Origin: Rugamonas rivuli
GTDB taxonomy: Bacteria; Pseudomonadota; Gammaproteobacteria; Burkholderiales; Burkholderiaceae_D
Direction: 5' to 3'
Assembly: GCF_009380165.1 (NCBI RefSeq)
Contig: NZ_WHUF01000004.1
Coordinates: 558,001 to 622,000, forward strand
DNA length: 64,000 nucleotides
Of this stretch, positions 32,802-41,700 are shown in pieces. Below the pieces are notes generated by a model that ran no database searches, was not told the DNA's origin, and worked only from the letters and a program-made list of their open reading frames with translations. Within the stretch, counting starts at the first letter, position 1. Each line of letters opens with the position of its first letter. The position numbers were made by a program, and so were the translations under genes.

Positions 32802-35800
32802 ATGGCATCCCTCGCCAAAACTTCCCGTCCCGTCGCCCGCCTGATCGGCCGCCACAACGCCGTGCAGACCGTGCTCGACTCCCCCGCCACGCTGACCTGG
32901 ATTTCGGCGCCCGCCGGCTCCGGCAAGACCAGCCTGGGACTGGAGTTCTGCCAGGCGGCCGGCCCCACTGTGGCCTGGCTGCGGCTGGACGAGGCGGACA
33001 TCGACCCGGCCAGCTTCCTGCTCTACTTCGAACAAGCCATCGTCAACGGCGGCGTGGCGCCGGGCTGGCAACCGCCGCCACTGCTGCGCGAACACCTGCC
33101 CGCACTGCAAGGCTATCTGCGGCTGTATGCGCGCTCGCTGGGCGCGGCGCTGGCACCGGCCAGCTGCATCGTCATGGACGACGCCCACCGCTGCCAGGAC
33201 GCGCCCTTCTTCCGCCAGTTCCTCGAAACGCTGGCGACCGAACTGCCGCCGGCCAGCAAGGTCGTGGTGCTGAGCCGCGCACTGCCGCCGGCCGCCTGCG
33301 CGCGCCTGCTGGCGCACGGCGACATGCATGAACTGGACAGCGCGGCGCTGGCCTTCACCCGCGACGAAACCGAAATCCTGCTCAATGTGCTGGGCATAGG
33401 CCACGCCGAAACCGTGGCCGACAGCGTCTACACTTTCACGCGCGGCTGGGCGGCCGGCATCGCGCTGGTGGCCTCGTGGCTCAAGCGCCGCCCCGGCGCC
33501 GCGCTGGCGGCGGAGGATGTGCTGTCGGAAGCGATGGTCGGCTACCTGGCAGAAGAAGTGTTCAGCGCCTACACCGACGAGGAACGCGCCACGCTGCTGG
33601 CCGTATGCTGGCTGCCGCACTTCAGCGGAGCATGGGCGGCCGCGCTGTCCGGCGCACCGCATGCGGCGGACATCGTCGCCCGGCTGGCCGCGCAGGGTGC
33701 GCTGATCTACGAATACCCCGGCCGCCAGTACGCGCTGCATCCGCTGTTCCAGGGCTTCCTGCGCAAATGGGCCGCCACCCGCATCGACGGCGCGCAGCGC
33801 AGCGCATGGATCGCCGGCTGCATCGAAACCCTGCTGGCCGACGGCAGCGGCGACGCCGCCATCAAGCTGGCACTGGAGCATGGCATGCCCGAACGCGCGG
33901 CCGGCCTGATCGAAGAGCGCGCCGAAGCCATGCTGGCCAGCGCCCGCCACACCACGCTGGCGCGCTGGATCGACGCCCTGCCCGAAGCGCAGCGCAGCCC
34001 GTGGCACCACTACTGGCTGGGGATGGCCGTGTTCCTGAGCGACACCGCGCGCGCCCGCGCCGCCCTGCTCAAGGCGCTGCAGGCGTTCACGGAACGGCAG
34101 CAGCCCATGCACCGCTTCCTGGCGCTGGGCGCCATCATCAGTTCCTACTTCTTCGACGGCGCCGCCGAGCAGCCGCTGCGCGCCTTCCTGCACCAGCATG
34201 TGGACCCCACGGCGGACTACGACCGCCTGCCCGATCCCGGCCAGAAGGCGCACCTGACGCACGCCGTCTGGAGCGGCTTGTTCATGACCGACCCGGCCCA
34301 CCAGGACATGGACCTGTGGGAGCAGCGCGCGCTGGACGTGGTGCGCCAGTCGTCCGATCCCACGCTGAAGGTGCGGCTGGGCGCCATGCTGGGCCAGCAC
34401 TACTACCAGTCCGGCCGCTACGCCGCGGTGCGCACGGTGCGCGTGCTGCTGGACGCGCTGCCCGAAGCGGCCTCACTGCCGCCGTATGCGCGCTACCTGT
34501 CGCACCTGGTGCAGATGTACGACGCGCTGGCCTGCATGGACCACGCCCGCTGCGACGCCGTCTTCGCCGCCTGCCGCGCCAGTTCGGAAAGCAGCGGCAT
34601 CCGCATCATGGACGCCCACTACGTGCTGCTCTACGCGGCCGCCTGCCTGCTGCGCGGAGAGCTCGACAAGGCTGCCGCAGCCACCACCGAAGTGGCGGCG
34701 CAAACGCCGCCCCGGCATCACAACCTGGTGGCGCATCTCCAGCTGACGCAGACCTGGCTGGCCAGCTGCCAGGGCGACGGCCACGGCGCGCTGGAACACG
34801 CGCGGCTCGCGCACGAAGCGGCGCTGCGTTTCGGCAGCGTGCCGTACGAGATCTACGCGCAGACGGCCAGCTGCGTCGCCTACACGCTGCTGGACCGCGA
34901 ACGCTGCGCCGCCGAAACCGCCGTGCTGCGCCAGCACGCGGCCGACTACAACTCGCCGCTGGCGGAGACCTGGGCCGACCTGCTGGAGGTATGGCTCGTC
35001 ATCACCGGCGCAGACGGCCAGGCGCAGCCGCTGCAGCAACTGCAACGCGCGCAACCGGTGCAGCTGCTGCTGGCGCACGACAAGCTGCGGCGCGCGCTGA
35101 ACCACATCGCATCGCAAGGCGGCGGCTACCTGACCTTCGCCACGCCGCGCATCCTGCAACCGCTGTGCGCCCACGCGCTGGCCGCCGGCATCATTCCCGG
35201 CGCGGCCAATATGCTGATACGCGCCTGGCGCCTGGCGCCGCCGGACGATGCCGGCGACAACTGGCCATGGCCGGTGCAAATACGAACCTTCGGCGGCTTC
35301 GAGCTGCGCATCGCCGGCGAGCCGCTGCGCTCGCAGGGCAAGTCCAAGCACCGCCAGCTCGACATCCTGAAACTGATCGTCGCGCATGCGCCCCACAGCA
35401 TCTCGCTGGACCGCGCCGCCGAACTGCTGTGGCCCGACGCCGACGGCGACACCGCGCGCCATGCGCTGGAGACCACGCTGTCCCGGCTGCGCGCAACGGT
35501 GGGCGCCGGCTGCATCCTGCTGGAACAAGGCGCGCTGTCATTGGCGCCGCAGCAGTGCTGGAGCGACACGGCGGCGCTGGAGCGGCTGCTGCCACGCCTG
35601 CAAACGCTGACGCAGAAATGGGCCGACGCCGGCATCGACGCCGCGCCGTCGCACGAGGCCACGCTGCTGACGGCCGCCACGCAGGTGCTGTCGCTGTATC
35701 GGGGGGAACTGCTGCATGGGGAAGGCGCACCGTGGCTGATGGCGCGGCGCGAACTATGGCGCGGCAAGCTGGCGCGCGCATTGGGCGATGCTGGGCGACA

Positions 35801-36101
35801 GCTGGCGCATGCCGGCCGCACCACCGCCGCCGCGCAGCTGCTGGAACGGGCGCTCGAAGCGGACCCGTATTGCAAGACGCTCAGCGCGGACCTGATGCGC
35901 CTCCATCTGGACGACGCGCGATTCGAAGAGGGATTGTCGGTGTATCGGCGCTATCAACGCATGGCGTTGAGCGCCCTGGGCGCACCGGTGGCGCCGGAGA
36001 TCGAAGCGCTGGCGCAACAGCTGATGGCCGTTGCGGCAGGCGCCGCGCAGTCCAGCCCCGCCCATTATGGAGGCAAGGCCGGACCGACGCGAACTACATG
36101 A
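32802..36101 (+). CDS. MalT-like ATPase regulator with C-terminal OmpR-type DNA-binding and BTAD domains
   Basis: Large STAND-type transcription factor of 1099 residues. The N-terminal NTPase has Walker A APAGSGKT at 36-43 and a Walker B-like IVMDDAHR near 122-129, as in MalT. The middle is an Ala/Leu-rich helical repeat (TPR-like) sensor region from about 330 to 810. From about 826, VQIRTFGGFELRIAG begins a winged-helix domain (AELLWPDADGDTARHALETT, SRLRATVG) followed by a BTAD segment to the C-terminus. No LuxR-type HTH is visible, unlike MalT. Ligand and targets are unknown; the adjacent large papain-like gene is a candidate target. It overlaps the convergent 36094 gene by eight bases. Confidence 0.85.
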   Translation: MASLAKTSRPVARLIGRHNAVQTVLDSPATLTWISAPAGSGKTSLGLEFCQAAGPTVAWLRLDEADIDPASFLLYFEQAIVNGGVAPGWQPPPLLREHLPALQGYLRLYARSLGAALAPASCIVMDDAHRCQDAPFFRQFLETLATELPPASKVVVLSRALPPAACARLLAHGDMHELDSAALAFTRDETEILLNVLGIGHAETVADSVYTFTRGWAAGIALVASWLKRRPGAALAAEDVLSEAMVGYLAEEVFSAYTDEERATLLAVCWLPHFSGAWAAALSGAPHAADIVARLAAQGALIYEYPGRQYALHPLFQGFLRKWAATRIDGAQRSAWIAGCIETLLADGSGDAAIKLALEHGMPERAAGLIEERAEAMLASARHTTLARWIDALPEAQRSPWHHYWLGMAVFLSDTARARAALLKALQAFTERQQPMHRFLALGAIISSYFFDGAAEQPLRAFLHQHVDPTADYDRLPDPGQKAHLTHAVWSGLFMTDPAHQDMDLWEQRALDVVRQSSDPTLKVRLGAMLGQHYYQSGRYAAVRTVRVLLDALPEAASLPPYARYLSHLVQMYDALACMDHARCDAVFAACRASSESSGIRIMDAHYVLLYAAACLLRGELDKAAAATTEVAAQTPPRHHNLVAHLQLTQTWLASCQGDGHGALEHARLAHEAALRFGSVPYEIYAQTASCVAYTLLDRERCAAETAVLRQHAADYNSPLAETWADLLEVWLVITGADGQAQPLQQLQRAQPVQLLLAHDKLRRALNHIASQGGGYLTFATPRILQPLCAHALAAGIIPGAANMLIRAWRLAPPDDAGDNWPWPVQIRTFGGFELRIAGEPLRSQGKSKHRQLDILKLIVAHAPHSISLDRAAELLWPDADGDTARHALETTLSRLRATVGAGCILLEQGALSLAPQQCWSDTAALERLLPRLQTLTQKWADAGIDAAPSHEATLLTAATQVLSLYRGELLHGEGAPWLMARRELWRGKLARALGDAGRQLAHAGRTTAAAQLLERALEADPYCKTLSADLMRLHLDDARFEEGLSVYRRYQRMALSALGAPVAPEIEALAQQLMAVAAGAAQSSPAHYGGKAGPTRTT

Positions 36102-36414
36102 TGTACTTCAGATGCTCGGCCGGGATGCTCATGGCCTTGGCCAGTTCCGGATTGGCGCGTATCTGTTCGGCTACGCCTTCCATCACTGGCACCTCGTGCA
36201 CGTCGGCGCGTATGGTACGAGCCTCCGCCGCGCCGCCCTCGGTGCGACGGCCTACCTTCTGCATGTCCGGCGACAGGCGCAGCACCACGCCGCCTTTATC
36301 GCGGGTAGCGTTGAGCAGCGTGCCGTTATGGTCGTTATGCACATTCAGGCCCGTGTAGCCAGCCTCGCGCAGCAGCGCGGAGATGTCCTCGACCAGTTTT
36401 TGATCCTTATCCAT
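36094..36414 (-). CDS. Hypothetical protein, small, cytosolic
   Basis: 106 residues from ATG 36414 (AAGGA eight bases upstream); an ATG at 36420 would add two. Hydrophilic, no signal peptide or membrane segment. Visible features: an N-terminal helix KLVEDISALLREAG, a short strand-like centre GTLLNATRDKGGVVLRLSP, and a C-terminal helical part EQIRANPELAKAMSIPAEHL. I do not recognise the family. It lies 7 bases (13 by this start) after the 36428 gene and is probably co-transcribed with it; its 3' end overlaps the regulator gene by eight bases. Confidence 0.65.
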   Translation of the reverse strand: MDKDQKLVEDISALLREAGYTGLNVHNDHNGTLLNATRDKGGVVLRLSPDMQKVGRRTEGGAAEARTIRADVHEVPVMEGVAEQIRANPELAKAMSIPAEHLKYIM

Positions 36415-36427
36415 GTTCATTTTCCTT

Positions 36428-37117
36428 TTAAGCTAAGAGCAGGCCAAGCGACGCGTCGCTGCTGGCGTTTTGTACGAAGGGGCCGGCAGTCTTGGTGCCG
36501 TTGCCGGGCAAGAAATACGGCTTGGAGAATTTGACGTTGGCGATCGCCGACGTCAGTTGCGGCAGCAGATCCTGCACCTGCTTGCGCACGGCCGGCATGG
36601 CGGCCTTCAGCGCATCGGAAGCGGGACCGGCGCAGAACGGCGCACCGCCGTCGAACGAGAACCAGCTGCCGTCGACCGTCACGTGCAGATGCTTCTGGCC
36701 GTCGAGGAACATGAACAGGAACACCGAGATGGTGCCGTCGATGTCGCTGCAGAACCACGGGGTTTCGATATGGAAGTCGAAATTGACCTTGGCCAGCATG
36801 TCGAAAGGTTTGTGCGCGGCGGGCGACTGGGCGAAGTATGGAACGCTAATCCACGGCATGGCTTGCACGCGGATGCCGCTGGTGAGCGAGGCGCCGGCGG
36901 CGATCAGCTGCTTGGCGACCATGCCGACGTTGGCGTTGGTGTTAATCAGCTTGCCGAGATCGACCAGGTTCTCGCCGTTGGGACGGTGGACGGTGAACAC
37001 GCCGCTGCCTGGAGCCGATTCGGAGAACGGCTGGTCTGCCGCGCTGACAGTATTCTGGCCGACAAAGACGCCGTTGAAGAACCCCTGTATGAATGAGTAA
37101 GTGCTAGTGACTGACAT
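36428..37117 (-). CDS. Hypothetical protein of unknown family
   Basis: 229 residues, no signal peptide and no clear transmembrane helix. Noted segments: SFIQGFFNGVFVGQNT at the N-terminus, FTVHRPNGENLVDLG, a central aromatic and beta-rich stretch KVNFDFHIETPWFCSDI and HLHVTVDGSWFSFDGG, then a helical part ending in a flexible tail. It has no match I can name. With the downstream 106-residue gene it forms a two-gene unit. The 172-base gap upstream, shared with the divergent VOC gene, should hold the promoter. Confidence 0.65.
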   Translation of the reverse strand: MSVTSTYSFIQGFFNGVFVGQNTVSAADQPFSESAPGSGVFTVHRPNGENLVDLGKLINTNANVGMVAKQLIAAGASLTSGIRVQAMPWISVPYFAQSPAAHKPFDMLAKVNFDFHIETPWFCSDIDGTISVFLFMFLDGQKHLHVTVDGSWFSFDGGAPFCAGPASDALKAAMPAVRKQVQDLLPQLTSAIANVKFSKPYFLPGNGTKTAGPFVQNASSDASLGLLLA

Positions 37118-37275
37118 GATGCTTTCTTCCTGTAGAGATGTAGCGCCATCGATGGAATATCGTTGACCGCTGGAAGAACGTTAATCTTGTCGTACCCACA
37201 AATGACTTGCAAATGCCCAGTGCAAGCTCGCGCCGTGCGTCGCGCAAGCGGAGGTAGACTGTGTGCTCGTCCAAC

Positions 37276-37284
37276 AAAGGAGGT
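37276..37284 (+). promoter_or_regulatory. Strong Shine-Dalgarno of the VOC-family gene
   Basis: AAAGGAGGT, near-full complement of the 16S rRNA 3' end, five bases before ATG 37290. It fixes the start against an in-frame GTG at 37263. Confidence 0.85.
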
Positions 37285-37289
37285 TGAAG

Positions 37290-37763
37290 ATGAAAAAGAA
37301 CACGCTCTGCCTGTGGTACGACGATGACGCGGAAGAAGCCGCCCACTTCTACGCCCGCACTTTTCCCGACAGCGCGGTCGGCGCCGTGCACCGCGCACCG
37401 TCCGATTTCCCGGGCGGGAAAGCAGATACTGTTTTGACAGTCGAGTTCACCGTCTGCGGCATCCCGTGCATCGGCCTCAACGGCGGCAAGGCCTTCAAGC
37501 ACAGCGAAGCCTTCTCGTTCCAGATCGCCACCGACAATCAGGAAGAAACCGACCGCTACTGGAACGCCATCGTCGGCAACGGCGGCACGGAGAGCGCTTG
37601 CGGGTGGTGCAAGGATAAATGGGGTCTGTCGTGGCAGATCACGCCACGTGTGCTGACCGACGCCATGGCAAAAGGCGGCGACGTCGCCAAGCGAGCATTC
37701 GCGGCGATGATGGAGATGGGGAAGATCGACGTCGCCAAGATCGAGGCAGCGGTGCGCGGCTAA
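37290..37763 (+). CDS. VOC superfamily protein (PhnB/3-dmu-9_3-mt type)
   Basis: 157-residue protein of the glyoxalase/bleomycin-resistance fold. Seen: NTLCLWYDDDAEEAAHFYARTFPDS at the start, TVEFTVCGIPCIGLNGG and a C-terminal half with ATDNQEETDRYWNAI, CGWCKDKWGLSWQITP, the pattern of proteins annotated as PhnB-like or 3-demethylubiquinone methyltransferase-like. Despite that name these are not shown to be methyltransferases. Small-molecule binding or isomerisation is plausible; the substrate is unknown. It has its own strong ribosome-binding site and is divergent from the unknown gene at 36428-37117. Confidence 0.88.
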   Translation: MKKNTLCLWYDDDAEEAAHFYARTFPDSAVGAVHRAPSDFPGGKADTVLTVEFTVCGIPCIGLNGGKAFKHSEAFSFQIATDNQEETDRYWNAIVGNGGTESACGWCKDKWGLSWQITPRVLTDAMAKGGDVAKRAFAAMMEMGKIDVAKIEAAVRG

Positions 37764-37860
37764 ATCGGTACCGCAGGTGTTGTATCACTGTACTTGCGAT
37801 CCGTTCCAACACACGAATGTAGCCAGCGGCAATAATCGACCTCTTGAAAAGGAGTCTACG

Positions 37861-38247
37861 ATGAAAAGAACTATTGCCCTGGCCTCGTTTATGCTACTCG
37901 CGCCTTGTGTGGTGCAAGCTGCCGATCCCGAGCTATTTCACCTGGCCGTCGCGGACGTGCCGGTTGAAAACGGCAAGGTACTCAATATCGAGTTCCAGGA
38001 AGTCGCGCGCGAGGCAGAGACATCCATCGTTCAGGTGACGCGGCGCTCCGGCGGATCGGTGTCGTCGTCCATGTTCATCCTGCGCGGCATGTGCGGGCTG
38101 GCGCGTGCGCGAGGCAAGAAAAATTTCGTCCCCGAGCAGGTCGTGGGAGACACCAATCGCTTCACCGTGACCTTCCCCGACACACCACCCGATCCCGAAT
38201 CCCGCAAAGGCTTCACGATGGCCCAGTGTGATCTGATGCGGTACTGA
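37861..38247 (+). CDS. Small secreted hypothetical protein
   Basis: 128 residues with a signal peptide MKRTIALASFMLLAPCVVQA and a probable cut before ADPELF. The mature part is about 108 residues with two cysteines (RGMCGLAR, AQCDLMRY) that could form a disulfide in the periplasm. AAGGAG lies seven bases before the ATG, which selects this start over an open frame extending to 37777. No family recognised. It sits alone between the VOC gene and the convergent SRPBCC gene, with only four bases between the stops. Confidence 0.75.
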   Translation: MKRTIALASFMLLAPCVVQAADPELFHLAVADVPVENGKVLNIEFQEVAREAETSIVQVTRRSGGSVSSSMFILRGMCGLARARGKKNFVPEQVVGDTNRFTVTFPDTPPDPESRKGFTMAQCDLMRY

Positions 38248-38251
38248 TATA

Positions 38252-38722
38252 TCAGACTTGAGCCTGGCCTTGCGGAGTCTGCTCAACGGCGGCCTTGATA
38301 TCGATGAGGTCTTGCATGACGGCTTTCTTCGCCACACCTTTGAAGAATAAACTCATTGGTATCGACATCAGTTTCGCAACCATGCCTTGAGGCTGGGAGA
38401 TGTGCGTCTCCGCCAGCGTGGCGCCATCGCTGCCCTCGGCGATGCGCTTGATGCACAGGAAGACGAATCCGTCGCTTTCCGCTTTGGTGGTGTATGTCTC
38501 GTTCTCGACCGCCTCGATGATCCACTTTTCCGCAGTAGCTGGTTTGCCGAACAGCATGCGGGTTTCACGCCACCGCAGTCCTACCAGCCCGCTCGCCGGT
38601 TTCTCGACGATCTCGATATCGTCGATGCCGCTGATGGTTTTTGCGGCGCGTTCGATATCGGTGATCGCGGCCCAAACCGCGGCCCTGGATGCGCTGATCG
38701 CAATTTGAACGTCAACAATCAC
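38252..38722 (-). CDS. SRPBCC (START/polyketide cyclase-like) family protein
   Basis: 156-residue protein. Seen: VDVQIAISASRAAVWAAITDIERAAKTISGI, the characteristic first strand and helix of SRPBCC lipid-binding folds (in segments), then GLVGLRWRETR and KWIIEAVENE, and a long C-terminal helix. It probably binds a small hydrophobic ligand. The start overlaps the chpA stop by four bases (38719-38722), so it is translationally coupled as the last gene of the Chp operon, an association I cannot explain from family knowledge. Confidence 0.82.
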   Translation of the reverse strand: MIVDVQIAISASRAAVWAAITDIERAAKTISGIDDIEIVEKPASGLVGLRWRETRMLFGKPATAEKWIIEAVENETYTTKAESDGFVFLCIKRIAEGSDGATLAETHISQPQGMVAKLMSIPMSLFFKGVAKKAVMQDLIDIKAAVEQTPQGQAQV

Positions 38723-41700
38723 GTCGCCGCTCCGCGCAACAACCCTTCGATCGCATCCAGCAGCACCGGCTCCTGGAACGGTTTGCCGAAGTAGGCATTC
38801 ACGCCCAGTTGCAGCGCGTAGTTGCGGTGCTTGTCCGCGCTACGGGAGGTGATCATGATGATGGGAATATCCCGCGTACGCTCGTCGCCACGCACGTTGC
38901 GCGTCAGGTCGAAGCCGTCCATGCGCGGCATCTCGATATCGACCAGCATCAGGTCCGGCCGGGCGCCTTGCAGCTGCTCCAGCGCGTCCACGCCATCCTT
39001 CGCCAGCACCACGTTGTAGCCTTCCCGCTCCAGCAGGCGCTGTGTCACGCGGCGCACGGTCATCGAATCGTCGACCACCATGATCGAACGGCCTTGCTGG
39101 CCAGGCGCCGGGCTGTCGCCGGCCGCCTGCGCAAAGTGCTGCTTCATCTCGGGATGATGCGCGAGGTGCTGCGCCAGCGCGACCGGATTCAGGATCAAAA
39201 CGATATCGCCCGAACCCAGTACCGTGGCGCCGGCAATGCCGACCATGCGCGCCAGCTGCGGGCCGATGTTCTTGATGACGACCTCGCGGTTGCCCAGCAC
39301 TTCATCAACGCGCACCGCCAGCCGCTCGTTGCCGTTCTTGAGCATCATCACCGGGGCCGAGCGCTGCACCGGCGGATGCGCCGCCGCGTCGCCCAGCAAA
39401 GCCGGCAGGTAGTGCAGCTCTGCGTGCTGGCCCTGGATAGGCACGTAGCCGTTGTGGTGCGCCTCGACCAGCGCGGCATCCTTCATCTGCAGCACCTGTT
39501 CGACCAGGATGGCCGGCAGCGCGTAGGTCTTGCCGGCGGCCGCGATCAACACGACCTGCGTGACGGCCAGCGTCAGCGGCAGATGGATGGTGAAGCGCGT
39601 ACCTTTGCCGCGCTCGGAGAACATGTCGACACGGCCGCCCAGCGCCTGCGCTTCGGACTGCACGACGTCCATGCCGACGCCACGGCCGGACAACTCAGTC
39701 AGCGATTCGGCGGTGGAGAAGCCGGGTTCGAAAATCAGGTCGGCGATCTGGGCGTCGGTGACTTCTTCGTCCTCTTGCAGCAGGCCGTTGCTGATCGCTT
39801 TGGCGCGAATGCGTTCCAGATCGAGGCCGGCGCCGTCGTCGGTAAATTCGATGACGACTTCATTGCCCTGTTGCGTGACCTGCACCAGCAGTTCGCCGGT
39901 TTCGTTCTTGCCTGCTTCGGTGCGGGCGGAGCGCGATTCCACGCCGTGGGCGATGGCGTTGCGCAGCAGGTGTTCGAACGGCGCGGCCATGCGTTCCAAT
40001 ACGCTGCGGTCGACCTCCACCGCGCTGCCCCGGATGTCGAGGTTGACGCGTTTATCGACCTCCTTGGCGCTCTGGCGGGCGACGCGGAACAGACGTTCGG
40101 AGATGCTGGCAAATGGCACCATGCGCACGCGCATCAGGTCGCGCTGCAGGTCGCGCGTGAGGCGGGCTTGCAGCACCAGGTCGTCGCCGGCGCTGTCGAC
40201 GCTGCGGGTCAGGCTTTCGTGGAAGGAGGCGACGTCGTTGACGCTTTCCGCCATCATGCGGGTCAGTTCCTGCAGGCGCGTGAAACGGTCGAATTCGAGC
40301 GGGTCGAATTCGCGCTCGCTGGAGATCGACATGCGGGAGGCGATCTGCGATTCGGCCTGCATTTCGACTTCGCGCAGCTGGCGGCGCAGGCGTGTCAGGT
40401 TCTCTGAGAAGTCGAACAACGAGGCGCGCAGGGTTTCGACTTCGTTTTCCAGCTTGGAGCGGGAGATCGATACTTCGCCGGCCTGGTTCACCAGGCGGTC
40501 GAGGATGTCGGCGCGGACGCGGACCAGGGGCGACTTCGTGCCGGTTTGCAGATCGTCGGCCGGGGCGTGCGGGGAGGCTGCGGCTGCGGCGGCTCCGACT
40601 GCGGCGAGGCTTGCTGCGCCTGCGTCGCCAGTGCTGGCAGCGCCGGTGGCGTCCGCGGTGAGGTCCGTGGCGATGTCGCTGGTCCCGGCGATGGCTGGCG
40701 TGCCGGAGTCCAGCCTGGTGACGTCGGCGGCCAGGCCGGCGGCGCCGGCGGCTTGCTGCAATGCGTCCGGGTGCTGGAGCTGTTCGAACAGCAGCAGCGC
40801 GTGGTCGTAGTGGGCCAGCAGTTCGTCGAACGCTTGCGGCGTGGCGGAGCCGGCGTGCACCATGTTTTCAATGTGCGTTTCGATTTCGTGGGCGTGCTGG
40901 CCCAGGCGCATTGCACCGGCCATGCGGGCGCTGCCCTTCACGGTGTGCAGGAGGCGCAGCAGGCTTTGGGCTTGCGTGGTGTCGGCGGGGTTGTGCTGCC
41001 AGGCGCGCAGTGCTTCGCCGACTTGCGGCAGCAGGTCCGCGCCTTCTTCCAGGAAGACCGGCAGCAGGTCGGCGTCCAGTTCGTCGTGGAAGATGGCTGG
41101 GGCGGCAGCCAGGATTTCCGGTTCGGCAGGAGGGAGTTCGAGGATCTCGGCGTCCAGCTCCGGCTCAGGCGACGGCTCGGAGGCTAGAGCGTGGGCATGC
41201 TCTGGCTCGGGCGCCAGCTCAGGCAGCGGCTCAGGCTCAGGCTCGGGCGACGGCGCGACGGCCGATGGCAGAACGTCCGGCTCTGGCTCTGGCTCTGGCT
41301 CGGCGGCAACGGGCGCTGGCGCCGGCTCGGGTTCCTGATCCAGCGGTTCGGCTATCTTGAGCGGTGGCTCGGCGAAGGCGTCGTCAAACGCGGCGTTGAA
41401 CAGGTCATCAATGCTGTCATCTGCCCGCGCTTCGGTCTTTTTCGGCGCAGACGCACTTGCTGGCGCCTCCGATTCCGGCACGCTGCCGCTGAGCGCATCG
41501 AACGTCTCGCGGAACAGCTTGTCCATCGCCGACTCCACCGGGGCTGGCGGCGCGGACGTGATGTCGTGCATCGTCTCCGCGACCAAGTCATCCAGTCGTG
41601 CCTCGATATCGTTGCTGGCCGCAGGTGGCGCCGCCTCCAGCTCCGCACGCAGATCGTGCAGCGCGGTGATTAGCTCCGGCTGCGCGGCCGGCATATCGCC

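Noticed and set aside
33476..36358. 960-codon plus-strand open frame within the BTAD regulator
   Set aside because: Alternative frame of the regulator gene, Arg/Ala/Pro-rich, no domain, and it runs on past the real stop.
38809..40407. Plus-strand 532-codon open frame opposite chpA
   Set aside because: Antisense of the kinase and receiver regions with no recognisable motif; the sense product has clear domains.
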